This document shows positions 43,605 through 51,600 of a stretch of DNA of 64,000 nt, in pieces. The stretch covers positions 4,678,501 to 4,742,500 of the forward strand of contig CP064988.1 of the NCBI GenBank assembly GCA_016699855.1. The letters run 5' to 3'. The translations under genes were made by a program, and so were the position numbers. Origin of the DNA: Rhodospirillales bacterium. GTDB taxonomy: Bacteria > Pseudomonadota > Alphaproteobacteria > Reyranellales > Reyranellaceae. The notes under the pieces were generated by a model. It had not been told where the DNA came from, did no database searches, and was given only the letters and a program-made list of their open reading frames with translations. Position 1 is the first letter of the stretch, and each line of letters begins with the position of its first letter.

Positions 43605-44945
43605 CTACTGGCGCGTGAAGCCCTCGAGCTCCTTCTCGGCCCAGGCGATGGTCTTCTCCATCGTCTCGCCCTTGAAGTATCGGACGGCCATCTGGGTCTG
43701 GATGCCCTGGGTGTAGATCTGCTCGGCGATCTTGTGCGGCGCGGGCGCCGCGGCGATCGACAGGGTCTGGTGGTTGTGCGGGTTCGGGTAGTGGTAGAGC
43801 GTGCCCTTGGGCGGCCCTTCCTCGGCCCACGTCTTCAGCGTCGTGAGGTTCGAGAAGGACGGCAGATCGTAGCCGCCGCTGGCCGCCACCATCTTCTCGA
43901 CGGCGCCGGCCTGGCTGAGGAACACCATCAGGCTCTTCGCCGCCGACTGGTTCTTGCTGAAGTTCCATGTGCCCCAGAAGAACGGCAGGAAGGGGCCGAA
44001 CCGCCCGGCGGGCCCCGACGGGAAGCCGTGGCTCCAGCACTGCTCGGCGATCTTCGGCGCGTCGCGCTTGGCCACCGCCCAGGCGCTGGGCGGGTTCATG
44101 ATCAACGTGCCCTTGCCCGACACCAGCCACTTGTTGTTCGAGGCGTCGTCCCAAGACGGGGCGTCCTCGGGCAGGAACGTCATGAGACGCTTGTAGTACT
44201 CCAGCGCCTTGCGGACGTTGTCGCTCTTGGCGGTCACGTCCCCCTTGGCGTTGACCAGCATCGCGCCGAAGCTGTGGAAGATCGCGCCGGCGGTATCGAC
44301 GGAGTCCGACGTCGTGCCGAGGCCGATCCCGAAAGGAACGCCACCCTTGTGGCAGGCCTCGGCCGCCTTCATGAACGCGTCCAGCGTCCATCCGTCGGCC
44401 TTCGGCGCGGCGCCGGAGGGATACATCGCCTGGATGTCGAGCCCAGCGTGCTGCTTCAGCAGATCGATGCGCGTGCACGGACCCTTGATCTGGCTGCCGA
44501 TGGTGGCGGGTACCGCCAGCCATTTTCCGTCGACTTTACCGAGGTATTCCACGGTGGCGTTGACGGCGCCGTTCTGCTTGATCAGCGGCTCCATCACGTC
44601 GTTCATCGGCACGAGCTGGGACGAGTACCGCGCCGGCAGCCAGGTCGAGAAGGCGAGCACGTCGTGGCCGGACCGCGCCTGGGACTCCGCGGCGGTCGTC
44701 AGCAGCAGCTTGTTGCCCTGCGACGTGATGTAGTCGATCGTGACCTCGACCTTCTCCTTCTCCGCCCATTCCTTGATCAGCGCCTCGCTGGTCTTGTTGG
44801 CGCCGGGCACCCAGTGGTCCCACAGGCCGAGCGAGAGCTTGCCGGCGGCGTGGGCGCCGCGCGTGAACGGCGCCGCCAGCGTCGCGGCCGTGACGGCCGT
44901 GGCTGCGCGGCCGAGCGTGCGTCGTGTGATTCTACGGGTCGACAT
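43605..44945 (-). CDS. Carbohydrate ABC transporter substrate-binding protein (family 1)
   Basis: A 446-residue precursor with a twin-arginine-like signal (STRRITRRTLGRAATAVTAA, cleavage near AHAAG). The mature part begins LSLGLWDHWVPGANKTSEAL and has the extended two-lobe pattern of family 1 solute-binding proteins, with many Trp (WDDASNNKWL, FFWGTWNF) suited to sugar stacking. GTGGAGGAAA precedes ATG 44945. It is the first gene of a - strand run that continues with permeases, ATPase and dehydrogenases. Substrate unknown. Confidence 0.9.
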   Translation of the reverse strand: MSTRRITRRTLGRAATAVTAATLAAPFTRGAHAAGKLSLGLWDHWVPGANKTSEALIKEWAEKEKVEVTIDYITSQGNKLLLTTAAESQARSGHDVLAFSTWLPARYSSQLVPMNDVMEPLIKQNGAVNATVEYLGKVDGKWLAVPATIGSQIKGPCTRIDLLKQHAGLDIQAMYPSGAAPKADGWTLDAFMKAAEACHKGGVPFGIGLGTTSDSVDTAGAIFHSFGAMLVNAKGDVTAKSDNVRKALEYYKRLMTFLPEDAPSWDDASNNKWLVSGKGTLIMNPPSAWAVAKRDAPKIAEQCWSHGFPSGPAGRFGPFLPFFWGTWNFSKNQSAAKSLMVFLSQAGAVEKMVAASGGYDLPSFSNLTTLKTWAEEGPPKGTLYHYPNPHNHQTLSIAAAPAPHKIAEQIYTQGIQTQMAVRYFKGETMEKTIAWAEKELEGFTRQ

Positions 44946-45124
44946 CAAGTTTCCTCCACTTCCCTATGGCCGGCCGGCGGCCGGCGCGATCCTGATCGCC
45001 ACTATATCCGCGGCGCGCGCTCTTGGATGGCGCTTCCGCTCCAATGCTAGCCACAATTGGCGCGCCGGGTCCATACCTCGATCGCGCATGACGGCCGCGA
45101 CCCCGGCGTCGGGACGGTCCCGGA

Positions 45125-46003
45125 TCAGCGGCGCGTCGCCAGCGCGACGCCGACCACGGTGACCGCCATGCCGGCGAGTTGGGCCGCCGACAGCCGCTCG
45201 TCGAACAGCAGGAACGCCTCGACGGCGACCAGCGGCGGCATCAGGTACATCAGCGCCGCCGCCCGCGACACCGCGCCGTGGCGGATCAGCAGGAGCAGCA
45301 GGCAGCTTGCGCCGATCGACATGCCCAGCACCGACCACGCCATCGTGGCCACGATCGTCGTGTTCCACTCGATGCGGAACGACTCGACCGCCAGCGCCAC
45401 CGGCAGGGTGAAGATGAAGGCGCTGGTGAACTGCAGCGTCTGGGTCGAGAGCAGGTCCGAGCGCGCCAGGAAGCGCTTCTGGTAGAAGGCGCCCAGCGTC
45501 GCCGCCAGCATGCCGCCGGCGTTGATGGCGATCGGCGTCGCGACCGCCGCGAGATCGCCGGCTACGGGCCCGGCTAGCTTCGGCCACAGCACCAGGCCGA
45601 TGCCGGCGAAACCGAGGACGACGCCGATCCATTGCGCGCGTCCGATCCGCTCGCCGATCAGCGCCGGCGCGAGCAGCGCGGTCAGTATGGGCTGGAGCGC
45701 GGCGATCAGGCCGGATATCCCCGCCGGGACGCCGTGCGCGATCGCCCACCAGACGCCGCCGAGGTGGATCGCGTGGAGCAGGAGTCCGCTCGCGAAGGCG
45801 TGGCCGACCTCCCGCGCGGTCCGCGGCCAGCGGGCGCCCAGCAGGACGCAGAGCGCGGCGAGCGCGATGGCGGAGAAGGCGTGGCGGAACGACAGGAAGG
45901 TAAGCGGCTCGGCGTGGTCGGCGCCGAAGCGGGCCGAGATCCAGCCGGTCGACCAGAGCAGCGCGAACAGCGTCGGCGCGAACCGGGTGAGGAACGTCGT
46001 CAT
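45125..46003 (-). CDS. EamA/DMT family transporter
   Basis: A 292-residue protein with ten hydrophobic helices in two EamA repeats: the first starts FAPTLFALLWSTGWISARFG with the family motif LTFLSFRHAFSAIALA; the second follows around FAGIGLVLWPKLAGPVAGDL. These are metabolite exporters or importers of the drug/metabolite superfamily. It stands alone on the - strand; a 179-base gap separates its end from the sugar-binding-protein gene, and a PhyH gene diverges from its start. Confidence 0.92.
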   Translation of the reverse strand: MTTFLTRFAPTLFALLWSTGWISARFGADHAEPLTFLSFRHAFSAIALAALCVLLGARWPRTAREVGHAFASGLLLHAIHLGGVWWAIAHGVPAGISGLIAALQPILTALLAPALIGERIGRAQWIGVVLGFAGIGLVLWPKLAGPVAGDLAAVATPIAINAGGMLAATLGAFYQKRFLARSDLLSTQTLQFTSAFIFTLPVALAVESFRIEWNTTIVATMAWSVLGMSIGASCLLLLLIRHGAVSRAAALMYLMPPLVAVEAFLLFDERLSAAQLAGMAVTVVGVALATRR

Positions 46004-46120
46004 TCCGCGTGGTCGCTATCGCAGGTGGCGGGCGCGCGCAAGCGGCGCCTGGTTCGTCGGCCTTGAACTCCGCGCCGGGGGCGGTGAGACTAGCTGTGGT
46101 TACCAGGAGGGGGGCGCGAC

Positions 46121-47002
46121 ATGAAGGCGCTGACGCGGGAGCAGGCCGACCAGTTCTGGCGCGACGGGTTCATCGTCGCGCCCGACGCCGTCACGCCGGC
46201 GCAGCTGGCGGCGCTGCGCGCGGAGATCGCCGGCTGGGTCGAGGAGAGCCGGCGGCACCTGACGCCGTTCGGACCGCCGACTATCGACGGCCGGCCGCGC
46301 TTCGACATGGGGGCCGAGCACTCCGCCGACCGGCCGGCGCTGCGGCGCGTCAACAATCCATCGGACATCTCGGCCGCGTACCTGGCGGCGATGCGCGACA
46401 GCCGCATGACCGACATGGTCGCCGACCTGATCGGTCCGGACGTCAAGTTCCACCACTGCAAGATCAACCTCAAGCTGACCGGCGCGAAGACCGAGGTGCT
46501 CTACCACCAGGATTTCGCGTACACGCCGCACACCAACGACGACATCGTCACCGCCCTGCTGTTCCTCGACGACATCGACGAAAGCAACGGCGCGCTGACC
46601 GTCGTGCCGGGCTCGCACCGCGGCGAGGTCCACTCGCTGTTCGACGGCGACACCTTCACCGGCGCCGTCGCGCCCGAGACCGAGAAGGCGCTGCTGGCGC
46701 GGAGCGTGCCGTGCCATGGCCGGGCCGGCGACGTGTGCCTGATGCACACCAAACTGGCGCACGGCTCGGAGCGTAACCGCGGCGACCGCGCGCGCGGCCT
46801 CTACATCTGCGTGTACACCGCCGCCGACGCCGTGCCGCTGGCGCGGAACCCGATGCCGAACACGCACGAGGGCGAAATCGTGCGCGGCAAGCCGGCGCGC
46901 GTCGCCCGGCTCACCGCGGGCGTCGTCGAGCTGCCTAACCAGCCGAAATCGGCGTCGTTCTTCACCGTGCAGGGACAGGCGTCGGCCAAGGCGGCGGAGT
47001 GA
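46121..47002 (+). CDS. Phytanoyl-CoA dioxygenase (PhyH) family protein
   Basis: A 293-residue Fe(II)/2-oxoglutarate oxygenase with the HxD iron pair in EVLYHQDFAYTPHTNDD, the family strand GALTVVPGSHRGEVHSLFDG, and the last His with LAHGSERNRGDRARGLYI, the Arg of which should bind 2-oxoglutarate. GGAGGGGGG precedes the ATG. It is complete and only distantly similar to the partial PhyH at the left edge. A DehI-like gene follows 16 bases later. It probably hydroxylates a small metabolite. Confidence 0.93.
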   Translation: MKALTREQADQFWRDGFIVAPDAVTPAQLAALRAEIAGWVEESRRHLTPFGPPTIDGRPRFDMGAEHSADRPALRRVNNPSDISAAYLAAMRDSRMTDMVADLIGPDVKFHHCKINLKLTGAKTEVLYHQDFAYTPHTNDDIVTALLFLDDIDESNGALTVVPGSHRGEVHSLFDGDTFTGAVAPETEKALLARSVPCHGRAGDVCLMHTKLAHGSERNRGDRARGLYICVYTAADAVPLARNPMPNTHEGEIVRGKPARVARLTAGVVELPNQPKSASFFTVQGQASAKAAE

Positions 47003-47018
47003 CCGCCGGGCCGGCGCG

Positions 47019-47852
47019 ATGAGCGGCGGCGATCCGGTCCCGGCGGTCCGCGAGGACGCCGCGACCGGCGACATTGCGCGGCTCTACGCAGACATCCGCG
47101 CGACGCTCGGCGTCCCGGTGGTCAACCTCGTGTGGCGCCATCTCGCGACCATCCCCGGCGCCCTCGAATGGTCGTGGAACTCGGTCCGTCCGGTCTATCT
47201 TGACGGTGCGGCGGCGGGCGCGGCGGCGGCGCTGCGGGACGCCATGCCGCTCGTCCCGGTCGCCGGCCTGCCGCGCGACGCCCTGCGCGCCGCCGGCGTC
47301 GACGCGGCGGCCGAGACCGCGATCCGCGGCGTTCTCGCCAGCTACGACCGCTCCAACACCATGAACCTGCTGACGCTGTCGGCGCTGCGCGCGCGGATCG
47401 ACGGCGTCCCGGCGGAGCCGGCCCCGGCGCTGCACGCCGGCGGCGGCAACGACGCGCCGGACGCGCTGCCGCCGTTGCTGGCGCGGGACGAGATGGCGCC
47501 GGAGACCTGGAGGCTGGTTCTACGGCTCAACGCCCTGGGAGCCCGCGACGACGGGCGCATCGTCGCGAGCATGTACCGCCATCTGGCGCATTGGCCGCCG
47601 TTCCTGGCGCTGCTCTGGACGACGCTTTCGCCACCGGGCCAAGACGGGCGCCTGGTCGCGGCGATCGACGGCGTCCAGTCGCTGGCGGTGGCGCGCGCGC
47701 CGGCGCTGATCGGCCGGCTCGCGCCGCCGGCCGCCGCGCCGTCGACCGCGGCGCTCGACGCCACCCGACGCGCGCTCGACGATTTCATCGTCCACGCCAT
47801 CGGCAAGATGGTGCCGGTCTGCCGCTCGATCCGCCTCGGGATGGAACCGTGA
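47019..47852 (+). CDS. DehI-like (group I 2-haloacid dehalogenase family) protein
   Basis: A 277-residue all-helical protein with two related halves, each with an R/YxDIRxTL-LAxxPG pattern: IARLYADIRATLGVPVVNLV with RHLATIPGALEWSW first, and WRLVLRLNALGARDDGRIVA with YRHLAHWPPFLALLW second. This pseudo-dimer is characteristic of DehI. An Asp in LLARDEMAPETW sits near where the catalytic Asp of DehI lies, but the match is loose. It follows phyH by 16 bases, so they may work on one compound. Real dehalogenase activity is not assured. Confidence 0.7.
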   Translation: MSGGDPVPAVREDAATGDIARLYADIRATLGVPVVNLVWRHLATIPGALEWSWNSVRPVYLDGAAAGAAAALRDAMPLVPVAGLPRDALRAAGVDAAAETAIRGVLASYDRSNTMNLLTLSALRARIDGVPAEPAPALHAGGGNDAPDALPPLLARDEMAPETWRLVLRLNALGARDDGRIVASMYRHLAHWPPFLALLWTTLSPPGQDGRLVAAIDGVQSLAVARAPALIGRLAPPAAAPSTAALDATRRALDDFIVHAIGKMVPVCRSIRLGMEP

Positions 47853-47869
47853 CGGGCTGGACGGGCGGC

Positions 47870-48919
47870 TAGAGCAGATTCCCGTTAATCGCAGCCGTAG
47901 CCTGCATGGGCGAAGAAGTTTTGACAGTCCTGCGGCTTGAAGCTCCGTAGAGCGTCCGCGGTGGCGGCCTCGAGGGTGTCGATGGTCCTGGCCGCGAGCT
48001 TGCGGACGTGCGCCTTGGAGCTTGGCGAAGGCGTTCTCGATGGGGTTGAGATCCGGGGAGTAGGGCGGCAGGTAGAGCGGCGTCGCGCCGCTGGCCTCGA
48101 TGGCCTGCCTGACGCCGGAGACCTTGTGGGCGGCGAGGTTGTCCATCACGACGATGTCGCCCGGGCGCAGGGCCGGGGCCAGCATCCGCTCGCACCATGC
48201 CCGGAAGGCGTCGCCGTCCATCGGCCCGTCGAGGACCATCGGGGCGAGGAAGCCGGCCAGCGTCAGCCCGCCGACGAAGGTCACGGTCTTCCAGTGTCCG
48301 TGGGGATGGCGGCGCGGCAGCGCCGGCCTCTGGGCGCCCAGCCGCGCAGGCGCGCCATCTTGGTCGACAGCCCGCTCTCGTCGATGAACACCAGCTTCGC
48401 GGCGGCGAGGCCGGGCTGGCCTTCCAGCCACGCCCGCCGGGCCTCCTTCACGTCCGGACGCTCCCGCTCGCTGGCGTGCGCGGTCTTTTTTATACGTCTG
48501 GCCGCGGCGGTCGAGGAACTTCCAGACCGCCGTCCGCACCACCCTCAACCCGCGCTCCGCCGCGAGCCGCTCGACCATCTCGTCGAGCGTCGTGTCGGGC
48601 TTCTCCTCCAGCGACCCCAGGATGAAGTCCGCGTGCGCGTCCAGCACCGAACCCTTCGGCTTGCCCTGCCTGGCCGGCCGCACGTCGCCCTGCGCGCGCT
48701 TCAGCCGGCCCCACGCGCCCGCCGTCGCCTTCCCGATCGAGAACCGGACCGCCGCCTCACCCGTCGACAGCCCGGCCTCCAACGCGGCGACCACCCGTTC
48801 CCGCAGATCCTGACTGTACGCCTTGCCCATCGACCCCTCCGACATCCGTCGAGGAATCGAATCATCTCCACCTCGCCTTGGGAATCCCCCGCGACTCGCG
48901 TTTCAGGGAATTCGCTCTA
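47870..48919. mobile_element. IS630-family insertion sequence
   Basis: About 1,050 bases between two TA dinucleotides (47870-47871 and 48918-48919), the target duplication typical of IS630. The imperfect terminal inverted repeats agree at 15 of 20 positions: CTAGAGCAGATTCCCGTTAA on the left and CTAGAGCGAATTCCCTGAAA on the right. The element carries one DDE transposase gene on the - strand. Its right end supplies the third base of the lipase stop codon. Confidence 0.88.
47885..48830 (-). pseudogene. IS630 transposase, frameshifted
   Basis: The N-terminal helix-turn-helix part (GKAYSQDLRERVVAALEAGL) and the DDE residues are present: KLVFIDESGLSTKMARLRGW, GDIVVMDNLAAHK and PPYSPDLNPIENAFAKL. 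They lie in alternating frames, with shifts at the T6 run 48486-48491 (one base too many), at the GGGG run 48302-48305 (one too few), and after FAKL near 48,020. The end NFFAHAGYGCD stops at 47885. Start 48830 has GGAGGGG. IS630 members may use programmed shifting, but three shifts fit sequencing indels better. Confidence 0.85.
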
Positions 48920-49579
48920 GAACTGCTCCGGCGCGCGGCCGCGTCCGTTGGCGTTGAGCCAGGTCTCGATTCCGACGATGGAATGGGCGGCGCCGGGATT
49001 GACCAGCGGCATCGGCAGGTTCCGGCAGCGGTTGCCGCAATGGATGCCGACGGCGCTGACCACGTCGGTGGGATGGCGGAAGTTGTAGGTGTAGGTGCCG
49101 CGGACCAGCCACTCGCCGATCTTCGCGCCGTCGCCGCCGATGACGCCGCCGGGGGTGACGGCGCCGCCGCTCGAGCCGGTCGGGTTCATGTGCGCGGCGC
49201 CGGGCGCGTTGAACGTGACGCCGGTGACGTCGAGCTCGCGCGCCACGAGCTGGGCGTAGGCTCCGCCGAGCGAATGGCCGCACACCTCGATCGTGCCGCG
49301 CTCGGCGGCCTGCGCCGCGATCCGCAGCGCCGTCGTGTAGTGCATCGTCACCGTGGCGCCGGTCAGGCCGATGCCGACCACGTCCTCGAGCAGGGTGTCC
49401 TGCAGATCGTCGGTGCCGGCGTAGGCGATCACCATGGTCTTGTTCACGGAGTAGATCTTGGCCGCGAAGTTGCCCTCGGTGATGACCCGCTGGACCATCG
49501 CCACCGGCGGTTTCGAGGTGGGCGTGTAGACGTCGTTGCACAGCGTCGCGTAGGTCGATAGCGGAGCGGCGGATGCCAT
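48917..49579 (-). CDS. Class 3 lipase-like alpha/beta hydrolase
   Basis: A 220-residue protein with the nucleophile elbow VCGHSLGGAYAQ (Ser in GHSLG), an Asp in HPTDVVSAVG and a His in GAAHSIVGIETW, the order expected for fungal-type lipase 3 proteins. No signal peptide is visible. Its stop TAG (48919-48917) is formed by the TA target duplicate plus the first base of the IS630 element, so the C-terminus stayed as it was or changed only by chance. Substrate unknown. Confidence 0.85.
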   Translation of the reverse strand: MASAAPLSTYATLCNDVYTPTSKPPVAMVQRVITEGNFAAKIYSVNKTMVIAYAGTDDLQDTLLEDVVGIGLTGATVTMHYTTALRIAAQAAERGTIEVCGHSLGGAYAQLVARELDVTGVTFNAPGAAHMNPTGSSGGAVTPGGVIGGDGAKIGEWLVRGTYTYNFRHPTDVVSAVGIHCGNRCRNLPMPLVNPGAAHSIVGIETWLNANGRGRAPEQF

Positions 49580-49622
49580 TGGGTTCCCCTGTTGTCGCGT
49601 TCGGTCGTCGGATGGCGGAAGT

Positions 49623-50480
49623 CTACTCCGCCGCGCGCCGGGCGTCGGCGGCGCGCCATCCGCGCCACTCAGCCAGCGCCTGCTCCTGCGTCATGAACAC
49701 CGCGCCGTGCTCGCGCAGGCGCAGGATCAGACGCTCCAGCATCATCATGCGGTGGCCTCGCCCGACGACGTGCGGATGGAACGTGTAGGTCAGGATGCCG
49801 CGATCCTGGATGCGGGTCATGTAGACGAAATCGTCGACGAAGTTCTCCAGCACGGCGGTGGCGTTCATCAGGCCCTGCTGGATCGCGCCGTTGGGGTTGC
49901 GCATGTACTCGAACGCGGGGAAGTCGTCGAGCGACCAGCTGATGGGGATCTCGACCAGCGGCGTCTCCACGCCCGGGCGGAACGGCGCCTCGAGCTCGGC
50001 CACGTCGCCCTGGCGCGCGAAGTACAAGTCGTAGTCGTGCGCCATCATCGAGCTGTCGTACTGGAAGCCGTGCTTCAGCAGCAGGTCGACGGTGTCGGGG
50101 CTGAGATCCCAGGCGGGCGATCGGTAGCCGCGCGCGGCCTTGCCCGAGACCTTCCGGATCAGCTCGTTGGCGCGGACCAGCTCGGCCTCCTCCTGCTCGC
50201 GTCCGAGCGAGGCGGGCGTGCGGTGCGTCCAGCCGTGGTGCGCCAGCTCGTGGCCGGCCTCGACGTAGAGGTCGACGCTGCGCCGCGCGCTCTCGATGGT
50301 GTGGCCCGGCGTGTAGAACGTCGCGGGCACCGAGTGGCGGGCGAGCAGATCGACGATGCGGGGGATCGCCACGATGTCGAACTCGCCGCGCGAGATCGGG
50401 GTCGGCGTCGTGAATCCGCGCGCGATCATCCCCGACATGTGGTCGTGGTCGAACGTGACGCAGGCGATATGGCGTCGCAT
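49623..50480 (-). CDS. Polysaccharide deacetylase family protein
   Basis: A 285-residue enzyme of the NodB-homology fold: CVTFDHDHMSG holds the catalytic Asp and metal Asp, HHGWTHRTPASL the metal histidines, RGYRSPAWDLSPDT the Arg/Asp pair, and HPHVVGRGHR the final His. This HPH-type relates it to the PuuE/allantoinase-like branch, which acts on N-acyl or cyclic amide substrates and not only chitin. No signal peptide, so cytosolic, which supports a metabolic role. Confidence 0.88.
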   Translation of the reverse strand: MRRHIACVTFDHDHMSGMIARGFTTPTPISRGEFDIVAIPRIVDLLARHSVPATFYTPGHTIESARRSVDLYVEAGHELAHHGWTHRTPASLGREQEEAELVRANELIRKVSGKAARGYRSPAWDLSPDTVDLLLKHGFQYDSSMMAHDYDLYFARQGDVAELEAPFRPGVETPLVEIPISWSLDDFPAFEYMRNPNGAIQQGLMNATAVLENFVDDFVYMTRIQDRGILTYTFHPHVVGRGHRMMMLERLILRLREHGAVFMTQEQALAEWRGWRAADARRAAE

Positions 50481-50781
50481 GGCGGCTCCCCCCCGTGGCG
50501 TCGACGGCGGCCGGCGCCGACACCTTCGATCTTCGACCGCGGCGGCGCCTGAGGCAAGGGCGCGGCGCGGTTGCCATCGGGGATGGCGTTGTACATGATG
50601 CGCGCGGCGGCTCCGGGTACGGCGCCGCTGCGGGTTAAGGCGCGGACGGCTGGATATCGCCGGACACAAGCGCCGAACCGCGGGAGGAGGCGTATCGGGA
50701 GGGTTCCGCGTTGCATCTTGAACGCATGGCCACGGTCCTGGCCGCATCGTGCGCGGCCGGCGCGCGGCGGGGTTGAGCCGC

Positions 50782-51600
50782 ATGTCTGGCGCGGCGCCGC
50801 AGCGCGCCGACGGCGTGACGCCGCACATCCTCACGGTGCGCGGCGCGTCCAAGAAGTTCGGCGGCGTCACGGCCGTGGAGGACGTCTCGCTCGAGGTCCC
50901 GACCGGCTCGATCCTGTCGGTGATCGGGCCGAACGGCGCCGGCAAGACCTCGCTGCTCAACATGATCTCGGGATTCTACAAGCCCGACAATGGCGAGATC
51001 CGCCTCGACGGCGTCGACATCACGCCGCGCCGGCCGAGCGAGATCGCGGCGCTGGGCGTCGCGCGCACGTTCCAGAACATCGCGCTGTTCAGCGGCCTGA
51101 CGGTCCTCGACAACCTGATGCTCGGACGCCACGTGCGCATGAGGTCGGGCGTGGTGGCGAGCGCCATCTACTGGGGATCGGCGCGCCGCGAGGAGATCGA
51201 GCACCGCGCGCGCTGCGAGGAGATCATCGAGTTCCTCAAGCTCGAGGACCTGCGCAAGCAGCAGACGGCGGCCCTGTCGTACGGCCTGCGCAAGCGGGTC
51301 GAGCTCGGTCGCGCGCTCGCGCTCGAGCCGAAGGTGCTGCTGCTCGACGAACCGATGGGCGGCATGAACACCGACGAGAAGGAGGACATGGCGCGCTACA
51401 TCCTCGACGTCAACCAGGAGCGCGGCGTCACCGTCGTGCTGATCGAGCACGACATGGGCGTGGTGATGGACATCTCCGACCACGTGGTGGTGCTCGACCG
51501 CGGCCGGCGGATCGGCGGCGGCACGCCGGCCGAGGTGCAGCGCGATCCGAGGGTCGTCGAGGCCTATCTCGGCACGTCGAAGGGAAGCGCCCGGGCATGA
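50782..51600 (+). CDS. Liv-type ABC ATPase (LivG-like)
   Basis: A 272-residue ATPase: Walker A GPNGAGKTSLLN, Q-loop ARTFQNIALFSGLTVLDNLM, signature LSYGLRKRVELGRALA, Walker B VLLLDEPMGGMNTDEKEDMA and H-loop LIEHDMGVVM. The N-terminus begins after an unneeded extension; ATG 50782 fits best. It overlaps the acyl-CoA ligase gene by four bases, so transporter and ligase are translated together. It works with the permeases at 53553 and 54469. Confidence 0.92.
   Translation: MSGAAPQRADGVTPHILTVRGASKKFGGVTAVEDVSLEVPTGSILSVIGPNGAGKTSLLNMISGFYKPDNGEIRLDGVDITPRRPSEIAALGVARTFQNIALFSGLTVLDNLMLGRHVRMRSGVVASAIYWGSARREEIEHRARCEEIIEFLKLEDLRKQQTAALSYGLRKRVELGRALALEPKVLLLDEPMGGMNTDEKEDMARYILDVNQERGVTVVLIEHDMGVVMDISDHVVVLDRGRRIGGGTPAEVQRDPRVVEAYLGTSKGSARA

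Noticed and set aside
48486..48491. Programmed frameshifting at the A6 run of the IS630 transposase
   Set aside because: The shift needed is +1 (skip one base), not the usual -1, and two more indels occur in the same gene; an extra base in the run is simpler.
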